A program made the position numbers and the translations under genes. A DNA stretch of 15,720 nt. Source: Oehlia diaphana (Eukaryota > Glomeromycota > Glomeromycetes > Glomerales > Glomeraceae). Shown piece by piece: positions 1 to 8,040 of the stretch. A model generated the notes under the pieces. That model worked only from the letters and a program-made list of their open reading frames with translations, was not told the origin of the DNA and did not search any database. The stretch is from contig QZLH01000349.1 of the NCBI GenBank assembly GCA_003833135.1, positions 1 through 15,720 of the forward strand, given 5' to 3'. Numbering within the stretch: the stretch's first letter is position 1; every line of letters begins with the position of its first letter.

Positions 1-148
1 AAAAAAAAAAAAAAAATAAATAATGGTTGGTTTAGGTGTGGGAGAAAAACTTCTTCTTCTTTGTATTCAAGTCCATTTTACTGCAGAATTTTTAAAGAAA
101 AAAGTTTGATTTTAAGAGTAAGTTTATTAAGTTTTTAACTTGTTCGAG
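1..148. other. AT-rich leader of the window, no gene seen
   Basis: The window opens in an A16 run that is cut by the window edge. The rest is AT-rich with a TTC-rich stretch near 50-60. It may be the promoter or 5' UTR of the small ORF that starts at 149. No TATA element or splice junction can be assigned with confidence. Confidence 0.3.
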
Positions 149-337
149 ATGTCAGGGTCGCAACCTAGGGTCCATGCCACTCGGTCAAGTACAAGACAGC
201 AACAAGATAAAGAAGTTAACAAACCAGAACAACAGCAAACTCTTCAAGACTCAATACATAAACCAGTCTTCACTATCAATCCTGTTATTCAGGATTGGCA
301 AACTGTAAGCTCTCATAAAACTACCATTTTAAATTAA
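149..337 (+). CDS. small unknown ORF, possible first exon
   Basis: I do not recognise this protein. From the first true ATG at 149 the ORF gives 62 residues, beginning MSGSQPRVHATRSSTRQQQ and rich in Gln, Ser, Thr and Lys, so probably disordered. The composition looks more like real coding sequence than the flanking AT-rich DNA. At 305 there is a good fungal 5' splice site (GTAAGC, identical to the first donor of the hydrolase gene at the other end of the window). If it is used, the coding exon is 149-304 (52 codons, ending near DWQT) and the last ten codons up to the stop at 335-337 are intron read-through. I could not find a convincing acceptor or second exon in the next 600 bases. It could be an orphan 5' exon of a decayed gene, a short protein, or chance. 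Confidence 0.3.
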   Translation: MSGSQPRVHATRSSTRQQQDKEVNKPEQQQTLQDSIHKPVFTINPVIQDWQTVSSHKTTILN

Positions 338-983
338 AATGATCATTTTTTTTCACCTCTATCATAATTAAATTTTTTATTTTAAAAACTTTATTATTTT
401 CCTTTATTTTAATTTTATTATTTTTTTTTATTTATTTTCTTATTTTTTTTACTAAAAATAACCATATAATACATATGTATATTTACTATAAGATTTTTTT
501 GTTTGTTTTTAATATTTTATATGTTTTTTATTCTTAATATAAAAAGCATTACTTTTATTAATACTTTGACCTAATTTTTTTTGTTTAAATCAACTTCAGA
601 GTATAATTTTACCATTTTATCAAATGAAATCATCTTTCATACTTAAGTATCTTAATGTATAAAAACTACATTTAGAAGATGTTTAAAAGTTTTATTATTT
701 AGTTTTTTATAAAATCATATGCAATAATTGGTATTTTTATATTTTATCATTATAAAGTAGCATATAATATAAAATAAAAAATTTTTTAATCATTATTATA
801 CATCAATAAGAAAATTAATTTAAAGTGATTTTTTTAAAATTAATGGTACTAATAATTACTAGTGATAAATTCAGGTATTTTATTATATTTTGTATAATTA
901 TAACATTATGCCAATATGTAATTTTTTTAAATTAAAATGTTTATTATTTTTTATTATTAATTAATTTTTTAATATAAAAACAA
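338..983. other. AT-rich intergenic DNA, nothing recognisable
   Basis: About 650 bases of very AT-rich sequence with T runs and a few short palindromic words (for example around 470-480, atacatatgtat). I see no coding-like stretch, tRNA or transposon end. If the ORF at 149 is a first exon, this would be its intron or its decayed 3' part. Confidence 0.4.
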
Positions 984-1401
984 ATGTTCTTTATAAGACC
1001 ATCATAGTCCTTTAATAATGTGAGAACAATCAATAATGTAATGTGAGGACAATAATGTCCCCTATGGTGAGGACCATCATGATCCTCCAATAATGTGCGG
1101 ACAATAATGTCCTCCATGGTGAGGATAATGTCTTCCATGGTGAAGACCATCATGGTCCTCCAATAATGCATGTCCTCCATGGTGAGGACCATCATGGTCC
1201 TCCAATAATATGGACAATAATGTCCTCCATGGTGAGGACTGTCATGGTCCTCCAATAATGCGTAAACAATAATGTCCTCTATGGTGAGGACCACCATGGT
1301 CCTATGAGGACTAACATGGTCTTTTGTCCTCAATATGAGGATGATATGTCCTTGATGGTGAGATCCAGTATGATCAGTTATTATGGACAATAATATCCTT
1401 A
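984..1401. repeat. 52-bp palindromic minisatellite
   Basis: Degenerate tandem array. The word GTCCTCCATGGTGAGGA or a close variant starts at 1057, 1109, 1130, 1172, 1222, 1274, 1326 and 1348, giving steps of 52, 21, 42, 50, 52, 52 and 22. The full unit is therefore 52 bp, with shorter internal-deletion units. More decayed copies extend to 984 and to about 1401. Each unit contains GAGGACCAT-C-ATGGTCCTC, a perfect 9-bp inverted repeat with one central base, and the near-palindrome GTCCTCCATGGTGAGGAC, so single strands should fold into hairpins. A long minus-strand open frame crosses the array. It is a by-product of the repeat: the unit is not a multiple of three and it starts inside flanking repeat-like DNA. 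GC content is far above the surrounding DNA. Confidence 0.85.
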
Positions 1402-1570
1402 CTTTTAGACCAATCAGAGCCTGTGGGCTGTATATGCCCATGGGTAGTTTATAAGCTAGGATCTGGTGTACAAAACTCCAGCTTATAAACTATGTCGATC
1501 ATTTGGCTGGGGTGGTTAATCACGAGCGGGCCTGGACCATGGTCAAATTGATTGGATGAGGATTGTTTTG
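1402..1570. repeat. GC-richer patch with 13-bp inverted repeat
   Basis: Directly after the minisatellite is a patch clearly richer in GC than its surroundings. It contains a perfect inverted repeat, tagtttataagct at 1445-1457 and agcttataaacta at 1480-1492, around a 22-nt loop. A second small palindrome, gaccatggtc, lies near 1535. The composition and structure suggest a piece of a dispersed element, perhaps the one that carried the array, but no full element ends or target duplication could be found. Confidence 0.45.
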
Positions 1571-2189
1571 TGTAACATATGTATATATAAATCATATATG
1601 TCTTAGAAAAATTTTGTGATATTATTTTTAAAAAGGAGAGTGAAGTAAACAAAAATCGTTTTTTTGAGCAAACAATTAGTAACAATTCGTCTTATATTAG
1701 TAGCCAGCAAACTTTATGTTTAAATATTTATATTTTATACACAAATAGTAATATATACTAGAATGGATCGTACTCTTTATAATTGTATTTATATTTTAAC
1801 TATATTTTAAAAAAGTTTACATTTTATGATTACTTACAATTTCATAAATGAATATAATTAAATAATTATTAAGATATTTCTATCTTTTAGAGTCAGTTCT
1901 AAGAGTGTTCCAATGTAAAAATTGTCAACAGAGTTGATAAAAAATAGCAATATTAGCAATATTATTATTCAGCTATGATATTACTAAAAATATTATCTTT
2001 TAATAAAAATAAAAAATGAAATATAAAACATGAGTATTATGATAGAAAGAAAAGGAAAAATACATGCGGTAATAATCCACTATACTAAACAAAATATGTT
2101 GCCCAATCAAATTTGATTAGTTCAGGGTTCTGATTTCTCACTGAATCCCAAGGGTGAAATGAAGTCAAAATCTAGAATAAGAAATATTA
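1571..2189. other. AT-rich intergenic DNA with minor palindromes
   Basis: No gene seen. It contains a perfect 14-bp palindrome, AATCAAATTTGATT, at 2105-2118. After that the composition of the plus strand shifts towards purines. Confidence 0.35.
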
Positions 2190-3375
2190 GTATCAAAGAT
2201 GTCATAAGAAATAAAAAACAAAATCCATCCTTTTTCCAAAACCTCAAAAAAAAAAGAAGTACCAAAACATACAAAGAAGGTAGCCAATTGTTAAGTAGTT
2301 AAATATAAAATGAGAATAAAATGTAACCCACCCAGAAATTGACAAAACCTAAAAAAGAAATATGAAAAAGCCGCTGAAGCCTAAAAGAAAAAAGAAATTG
2401 AAACCTACACCTACAAAGAAAAAGGAAAAGTTAATAACAAAGACAAAAAATATAAGAAAGACCAGAAGAAATGACATCCACTTTCATTTCCAGATGGAAT
2501 CGGCAAACCCTAAAAGAAGAGAAAACTGAAAAAAATGAACTGTTAAGAAAGTTCATTAAAAATAATAATTAAAGAAAAAAAAATTACCACACCAAATTCC
2601 CAGAGACTTTAGAGAAATGCCTAGATGAAGAAAGTAAACGAACTGTTAGAAAACGTTCATTAAAACAAAACAATTAAAGAAAAAAAAAATTTAAATAGCA
2701 TACCAAAATTTCACGTCTAAAGAGACCAAAAGAATCACCTAAGAAAAAAAACTGAAACGTTAGAAAATGTTTTGTTAAGATAGATAATTAAGAAAAAAAA
2801 AATTCCTCATGCGTCAAAGTAGTCGAAAAACCAAGTCTTCTAAAAAAAAGTTAAGAAAATGAACTATTAGAATTGTTCGTAAAATAAAAACAATTAAATA
2901 AAAAAAATGACAAACTTGCCAAAATTCTGGTCCATGAAGACTGTAAGAAGTGTCTAAAAAAAAGAAAAAATTTGAAACGTTAGAAAATGTTTCATTAAAA
3001 TAGATAATTGAGAAAAAAATTTTTTCCATATATTCCCATGTGTCTAATACTCGAAATCTAAAAAAAAGTAAGAAAAATGACTATTAGAAGTTGTTTGTTA
3101 AAATGAAACACTTAAAAAAAAGACTAACTTACCAGAAATTTGCACCTAAGGAAAAAGATGCTTAAGATTTCTTCAACAAAAAGTGTAAGAGAAGCGGGAA
3201 AAGAGAAAAAAAAGAGAAGGGAAATGTAAAAGTAAAGGGAAAAGAGAAGAATGAAAAAAAAAGTTTAAAAAAAAAGTTCTTAAATAAAGAACAAAAAAGA
3301 AAAAAAAGTTTAAAAGAAAAAAAGCTTTAAAAAAAAGTTTTAGATTAAAAAAAAAAAAGGTTAAAAAAAAGTTAG
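2190..3375. repeat. purine-rich strand-asymmetric domain
   Basis: The plus strand is dominated by A and G, with A-runs of up to about 12. It is most extreme at 3180-3370, where whole lines are almost pure AAAGAGAAGGG-type sequence. The ORFs here are short and of low complexity, and none looks like a protein. It probably arose by expansion of A-rich repeats; the degenerate 108-bp array lies inside it. Long homopurine tracts of this kind can form triplex (H-DNA) structures, but that is an inference. Confidence 0.6.
2537..3130. repeat. degenerate ~108-bp tandem repeat, six copies
   Basis: A conserved block (consensus about GAACTGTTAGAAAACGTTC, then ATTAAAA...AATTAA and an A-run) starts at 2537, 2640, 2754, 2861, 2974 and 3079. 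The steps are 103, 114, 107, 113 and 105, mean about 108 bp. Each block begins with a small stem: GAAC...GTTC in copies 1, 2 and 4, and GAAAC...GTTTC in copy 5. Copy 3 (GAAAC...GTTTT) and copy 6 are imperfect. The spacers share weaker similarity (ACCAAAATTT / GCCAAAATTCT / ACCAGAAATTT). Possible older copies lie upstream near 2330 and 2490. The array is too diverged to be a recent expansion. Confidence 0.7.
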
Positions 3376-3410
3376 TTAATCAAACTGCGGATTATATACA
3401 CATGATGATC

Positions 3411-3432
3411 TATATAGTAATAATACTATATA
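3411..3432. repeat. 9-bp inverted repeat hairpin
   Basis: Arms 3411-3419 (tatatagta) and 3424-3432 (tactatata) match perfectly around the 4-nt loop ataa. It lies at the border between the purine-rich domain and a GC-richer patch (about 3435-3560). Confidence 0.6.
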
Positions 3433-3501
3433 TGGTAATATCACGTGCTTTAGCCTTCATTTCACGCAAGATGTGATCTGAGGCCACCCAGTCGCGCCAT
3501 C

Positions 3502-3523
3502 ATAGCCTTTTATAAAAGGCTAT
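3502..3523. repeat. perfect 22-bp palindrome
   Basis: The two 11-bp halves, atagcctttta and taaaaggctat, meet with no spacer. It sits in a GC-richer patch (about 3435-3560) that also contains cacgtg and gtcgcgcc words. Perfect uninterrupted palindromes of this length are unusual; it may be a transposon junction or a dimer binding site. No function can be assigned. Confidence 0.7.
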
Positions 3524-3549
3524 AGTATAACCCATGCATCGGGGAATTT

Positions 3550-3830
3550 TTTAGGGTGCAGAATTGTGGAGAACTGCAAAATTTGCAGTTCTCCGTATTT
3601 TTTTGCACTTTTTTGACGCAGTTCTGCAAAGTTCTGCAAATTTTGCAATTTTGCAAATTACCGCAGAATTTTTTCACAAAATTCGTAAAATTCTGCAATT
3701 TTACAGGTTTCTGAAGATTTATTAAAAAAATTCTGCAAAATTCTGCAATTTTGCAAGTTTCTGCAGATTTATTAGAAAAAATTCTGTGGTAATCTGCGAA
3801 ATTGCAGAATCCTGAAGAAACTTTACAAAA
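3550..3830. repeat. TTCTGCA / TTGCAA word cluster
   Basis: The words TTCTGCA, TGCAGAA, TTTGCAAA and CTGCAG recur many times on both strands without one fixed period. Inside it is a perfect 13-bp inverted repeat with a single central base (3568-3580 and 3582-3594, ggagaactgcaaa and its complement). There is also a 50-bp tandem duplication (3681-3730 and 3731-3780) whose last 40 bases match at 36 positions. The short Cys/Asn-rich minus-strand ORF here is produced by the repeat and is not a gene. Confidence 0.75.
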
Positions 3831-3859
3831 AAATAATCAATCAACCAATCACAATTTGC

Positions 3860-4010
3860 AGTTTTACTAAAAGTTAAACTTTCCGACTTTATTTAAAGTT
3901 TAAAATTTTATTGTTTTAAAATTTAATTAATTTTAAAGTTTTCAAATTTAATTAAAGTTTTTTGAATTTTATTAAAATTTAAAGTTTTCAAATTTTATTG
4001 ATAATTAAAT
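3860..4010. repeat. AAAGTTTT-CAAATTTTATT microrepeat
   Basis: Simple-sequence domain in which aaagtttt, caaattttatt and aaatttaatt alternate several times (for example 3937-3955 and 3978-4002). It follows directly on the TTCTGCA cluster. It has no coding capacity. Confidence 0.55.
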
Positions 4011-4205
4011 ATTCATAAATATTGATGAAACAATATTTTCCACTAATTCCTAATATTGTTATTAAAATATACTGTATATGTAACAAAAAATGATCGAAAT
4101 TGTTTTTCGTTCAATAATATGAAGTAGTAAAATGTACATAATTTTATTCCAAAAAAAAATAATAATAATTGACGATCAAATGATTGGTGTTTCCATAAAA
4201 TTATA

Positions 4206-4361
4206 TTAACATTTAGATAATAATTTGGGTAAATAATTTCTGTATACAATTACCCAAGTGTTCATGTCAGAGTCTTCCAAGGTATCTTCTTGAACATTAT
4301 TGACATTTTGATTACCAGTTTCATTATTATTTAAGTTGACTTGGCCATTAGGCATAGTCAT
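4206..4361 (-). CDS. short unknown ORF, possible exon
   Basis: ATG at 4361-4359 opens a 51-residue frame (starts MTMPNGQVNLNNNETGNQ, stop at 4208-4206). The first part is Asn/Gln/Glu/Asp-rich and compositionally coding-like. The tail is hydrophobic and basic. Just upstream, on the same strand, is a model 3' splice site (tttctttcttgcag, AG at 4383-4382). A GGTAATT donor-like site follows codon 36 (Trp). It may therefore be one internal or first coding exon of a gene whose other exons I cannot see, or a relic. The protein is not recognised. All frames entering from the acceptor hit a stop before the ATG, so the part upstream would be untranslated. Confidence 0.22.
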   Translation of the reverse strand: MTMPNGQVNLNNNETGNQNVNNVQEDTLEDSDMNTWVIVYRNYLPKLLSKC

Positions 4362-4399
4362 TTGAAATCAAACGCGAACTGCTGCAAGAAAGAAACGGC

Positions 4400-4954
4400 C
4401 TATTATGGATTGTATAGTATATAAATAGTTTATTATGTTGTACAAAAGTTTATTTTATATATTTGTATTACCTGTAAAATCTAACTAAGATTTAACAAAT
4501 TTAACAAATTTAACAAGAAGGAAAATTTAAATTTTTTTCTCTGTTTTATTGTAACATGATCAGATAAAAAAAAATATTCCTATTCTTTCTCCAAAAAAAT
4601 GTAAACTATTACAAAATATTTATTACAGTGACATTTAATGGGAGCTGACTCTTTATGTCTTACCTACTAATATTTAAAATATTTTTTATTGCATATAAAA
4701 AAAATTTATTATTTTGTTCACTAAATCTTTAAATAACTTTGAAGTCCATTGTCTCTAAAATAGCTGTTATAGTTATTTGAGAAAGAGAAGTTTCAAATTG
4801 TAAAATTCTTGATATTATAAGTAGTGATTAAAAAATACAATCACACAGTTACAAAATATTTTTTTTCTTATGATATGGTGCAAAAAAAAAAGAGAGACTT
4901 TCCAATTTCAAAAATCATAAGTCATCATGTAAATTATATAAAGTTAAAAAATAT
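4400..4954. other. AT-rich intergenic DNA with a 9-bp tandem triplet
   Basis: No gene seen. A short tandem repeat of tttaacaaa, three copies with the last imperfect, lies at 4491-4517. The rest is AT-rich sequence lying 3' of the F-box gene that ends at 4989. Confidence 0.4.
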
Positions 4955-4960
4955 TTTATT
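4955..4960 (-). terminator. polyadenylation signal of F-box gene A
   Basis: Minus-strand AATAAA, about 29 nt beyond the stop codon of the F-box gene at 4989-6698. Right motif, right distance and strand; AATAAA is common by chance in DNA this AT-rich. Confidence 0.45.
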
Positions 4961-4988
4961 TCACCCAAATTATTAAATCACAAAATAA

Positions 4989-6698
4989 TTAATTGTTTAC
5001 AATATCAATAGCTTTAATATAAGATTCATCATATTTTTGAACTTTAATATTATATAATTCAAATTCTTTTACTTCATCTTCCAAAGAAACCAAGTCTTTA
5101 TAAATACAGTCATAAAATTTTCTAAATTCAGTAGAATTAGAAGAAAGCAAACCATTACAACAAATCAATTCACCATGATCAAATAATATGGCTAAGTACT
5201 TAACCCTTTTCTTTTTCATTATGTATTTTTTTATATAAGTTAAAATACCTAAGTAATCCCGTTGAACTTTAGTTTTAATAAATAACCTTTTGATAAAAGT
5301 ATCTTGAGAATTTTCTAAAAATTTTTTCAAATCACTTGATTTAATAAGTTCTAATTTTAAAAATTCTAATTTAGAAGGAAGAATTTGTCCTAAATTTTTT
5401 GTTTTGTTATCATCATCACAATATAAATCAAATCTTATATTTAGATAATTAAGATTTTGTTTTTTAATATTTTCAATTAGGTTAAGTGATAGATTAAAAT
5501 CAATATTTTTTAATGAAAAATATTTAATTTTTGTACAATATTCTATAATTGATTTGAATAATTTTTGTTTTGATTCATTTCTGAAATTATATTTTCCAAA
5601 TTCAAAATTTTCTAAATCACTACCAAATTTTTGTAATAACAATTGTAATGATTCAACTTGAAAAGGTGATGGCTTATGTTTTAGGATCAAAGATTTTAAT
5701 TTAAATGGCCTAATAACATTAATAATTTGTTGGACAAAATCAGAATTTAAAGCACTACAATAAATAATATGAATAGTTTCTAAAACATTCAATTGATTGA
5801 ATATTTCTTGAATATTAATAATTATTTTCTCAAAATCAATTTTGTAGAATGTAATTATTCTCAAAGTATTTGGAATATTGGAATTTTTTAATGATGATGA
5901 AAATGAATCATATAATATGAAGTCATCACATTCAAATGAAATTTTTTCGAGATTCTGTTTTGTATTAAAGATTTGTGTTAAACATTTTTCAAATAAGGTG
6001 TAATTACCCGCTTTAAATTCATAACCAATATAAAATGATGAGATTGAATTAAAATTAAAACATAAAAATTTTAGTAAAGAAAAGATATTTGTTTTAGGAT
6101 CCATATTCATAAAAAACATTAAATTTCTAATATTGCAAGTAAAATTTGGATTTTGTAAAATTAATTCTATAATATTATTAAGATAATTATAATCATTAAA
6201 TGTACGTACTTCAACTTCAAAAGAATGTAAATTTCCTTCATTTTCAATAAACATTTTAAATAGTAATCTATAAACTAATATTATGAGATCCGAATGTATA
6301 TCATCCATTAAAGCTGATTGCCAATTTTCAATAGAACAAACAACTTTATTTGTATTTAAACATTTAATAAAACTAGAATAATTGAATAATGTACTAGAGC
6401 AATTTGATATTGATTCCATATTCACAAATTTTTGTTTTACATATTCATTAAATTCAGTTTTATCATCCTCTTTTAAATTACATAAGTAAATTTCAATAAA
6501 TTGAAAATTTTGTGCATAAATTGAAAATGGATCTTCCCATAACAATGGAATTGCTAAGCGACACCATAATTTGTTGACTAAAACACATGAATATAATGTT
6601 GAAAAATCATTTCTAAAATATTGTATAATTTCACATAATAACTCAGGTAAATTCCCTAATTTAGATAAATTTCCTGAAACTAATTTTGAGTATGTCAT
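4989..6698 (-). CDS. F-box protein A, putative SCF substrate receptor
   Basis: Intronless frame of 569 residues from the first true ATG (6698-6696, MTYSKL...). The frame stays open upstream to a TTG at 6731, but that leader is a pyrimidine-rich string without ATG. The F-box is at about residues 14-58: LPELLCEIIQYF, then SCVLVNKLWCRLAIPLLWEDP. This has the conserved Leu-Pro start, the VNK-WC block and the LW-P end seen in fungal F-boxes that bind Skp1. Behind it is FNYSSF (105-110), shared with the second F-box gene of this window (FNYISF), so the two are paralogues. Residues about 190-540 are repeated short Leu/Ile/Phe-rich strands (LKSLILKH, LNYLNIRF, LEFLKLEL) that look like degenerate leucine-rich repeats, the likely substrate-binding part. 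Glomeromycotina carry very large families of such proteins (family knowledge). The substrate cannot be told. No frameshift or internal stop. It has an AATAAA 3' and a TATA-like box 5'. Confidence 0.88.
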   Translation of the reverse strand: MTYSKLVSGNLSKLGNLPELLCEIIQYFRNDFSTLYSCVLVNKLWCRLAIPLLWEDPFSIYAQNFQFIEIYLCNLKEDDKTEFNEYVKQKFVNMESISNCSSTLFNYSSFIKCLNTNKVVCSIENWQSALMDDIHSDLIILVYRLLFKMFIENEGNLHSFEVEVRTFNDYNYLNNIIELILQNPNFTCNIRNLMFFMNMDPKTNIFSLLKFLCFNFNSISSFYIGYEFKAGNYTLFEKCLTQIFNTKQNLEKISFECDDFILYDSFSSSLKNSNIPNTLRIITFYKIDFEKIIINIQEIFNQLNVLETIHIIYCSALNSDFVQQIINVIRPFKLKSLILKHKPSPFQVESLQLLLQKFGSDLENFEFGKYNFRNESKQKLFKSIIEYCTKIKYFSLKNIDFNLSLNLIENIKKQNLNYLNIRFDLYCDDDNKTKNLGQILPSKLEFLKLELIKSSDLKKFLENSQDTFIKRLFIKTKVQRDYLGILTYIKKYIMKKKRVKYLAILFDHGELICCNGLLSSNSTEFRKFYDCIYKDLVSLEDEVKEFELYNIKVQKYDESYIKAIDIVNN

Positions 6699-6800
6699 GT
6701 TTGTGAAGAAAAAAATGAGGAAGTGTTGCAAGTGTTTATTTTTTAAGGGAAGGTTTGTTTATATTTCCAAGGGAAAAATTTTTTGCATAAATTTGTTGAC

Positions 6801-6808
6801 TATTTATA
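6801..6808 (-). promoter_or_regulatory. TATA box candidate for F-box gene A
   Basis: Reads TATAAATA on the minus strand, about 105 nt upstream of the chosen ATG. This is a consensus TATA element set inside a small inverted repeat (gacta-ttta-tagtc). A start site about 30 nt downstream would give a leader of about 70 nt. Confidence 0.5.
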
Positions 6809-6817
6809 GTCTTTTTC

Positions 6818-6902
6818 TCAAATGACTTGAAATGACAAATGATTCAAATGGCAAATGACTGGTCATTCAACTTCTCAAATGACAAATGATGAGTCATTTG
6901 AT
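6818..6902. promoter_or_regulatory. CAAATGA word cluster with bZIP site
   Basis: About eight copies of (C)AAATGA(C) or its complement are packed into 85 bases immediately upstream of the TATA box of F-box gene A. It includes a perfect ATGAGTCAT at 6889-6897, the palindromic Gcn4/AP-1-type bZIP consensus, and an inverted pair AATGAC-TG-GTCATT at 6854-6867. The position, 10-100 bp upstream of the TATA box, suits an upstream activating region. Binding itself is inferred. Confidence 0.5.
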
Positions 6903-8037
6903 ACATTACGTACTTTACTTTGATTAAAACCATGGTTTCATACTACCGACTTTTCGGAAATCATAATATAAACAATATAATTTAGCAAAATTTTCAACAT
7001 TGTATCACAAAAAGTTTGTACAACTAAAAAATATTATAAAAGACCTATTCTTTTACTAAACTTCTTTTGATTATTACCATAATCTAATCATAATACATCG
7101 ACTATTATCATAATACATCACTAATCATAATACATCTCTAAACTTTCGCAATAATTTTCAATATTCCTTACACCTCACTTCCGGATCTTACCATAATTTT
7201 TAGTTAAAAATTACGTTCCATTCTCTATTCTGCTTCTTCCTTGCTGGTCAAAAGGTATAAGTGAAAAAATCGATACGATAAAATTTTTATTACAAAGGTT
7301 TTTCAGTGATAAATAGACTTTGTAAAATATTTGTGTAATAGTTCGATTATGATATTTACTTTTTCCTTATTTCATATTAAAGTTTATTTTAAAAATTTTT
7401 AAAAATAAAAAGAAGCACAATAAACCAAATTAAGAGCAAAGCTCAAGCTGATATTAATTTATTTAATTCATTATAATAATAGAAAAGTTAAGTGTTTATT
7501 ATTAAAAGTGATTTAATTAATACATCTTCAAACAAATATTTTTAAAATTTAAAAAGAAAATTTTACGCGTAAATTAGGATTATAAGATACATGATCGTTG
7601 CCGAAATCTACTTCCAATGCATTTTGCTATCCCTACATTTCCTACTAGTTCTAGCTTAACTTATTTACTATAATAAGATAGTGTGTTAGAATTTCACAAT
7701 TTCGCAATTACTTAATTTTTCAAGATCGTGTAGCGTTAATTTCGTTGTGTAACCTGTCGACATGTGTTTGAATAACTACAGACTTTTTTTTTTTACGATA
7801 ATATAATAAACGTAAGCGTTATAAATCGTTGATTACCTCTATGAAATTCCAAAAAAAAAAAATTTATTTAAAACTTAAAACTTTAAGACCAGCAAAAGAA
7901 CCATATTTCAATCTATTAATAGCTTCTAAGTATAAAAAAGATTTTTAGTATACTAAAATTTTGAGAACCTTTCTAGAAAAAAAGTTACTATAATTAACAC
8001 CTAGTAAATTAAATATACTATTATTGTGATGTATTAA
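6903..8037. other. intergenic DNA between the two F-box genes
   Basis: About 1.1 kb with no gene, tRNA or element recognised. Minor structure: taatacatc occurs three times, at 7091, 7111 and 7128 (steps of 20 and 17), inside a short AT-rich tandem repeat. Most of the rest is AT-rich single-copy-looking sequence, including a somewhat GC-richer stretch near 7560-7760 with no open frame. Confidence 0.4.
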
Positions 8038-8040
8038 TAA

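Noticed and set aside
944..1441. 165-codon minus-strand open frame
   Set aside because: It runs through the 52-bp minisatellite. Its His/Asp/Met-rich pattern follows from the repeat, and the unit is not a multiple of three.
1449..1685. 78-codon minus-strand frame
   Set aside because: Low-complexity AT-rich sequence plus the inverted-repeat patch; no recognisable protein.
2814..3029. 71-codon Phe-rich minus-strand frame
   Set aside because: Complement of the A-rich satellite; Phe runs come from A-tracts.
3510..3698. Cys-rich 62-codon minus-strand frame
   Set aside because: Repeated Leu/Gln/Asn/Cys pattern is the translation of TTCTGCA words.
4043..4249. 68-codon minus-strand frame
   Set aside because: AT-rich, hydrophobic, no coding character; overlaps the alternative frame with better composition.
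6571..6825. 84-codon plus-strand frame
   Set aside because: Antisense shadow of the N-terminus and leader of F-box gene A.
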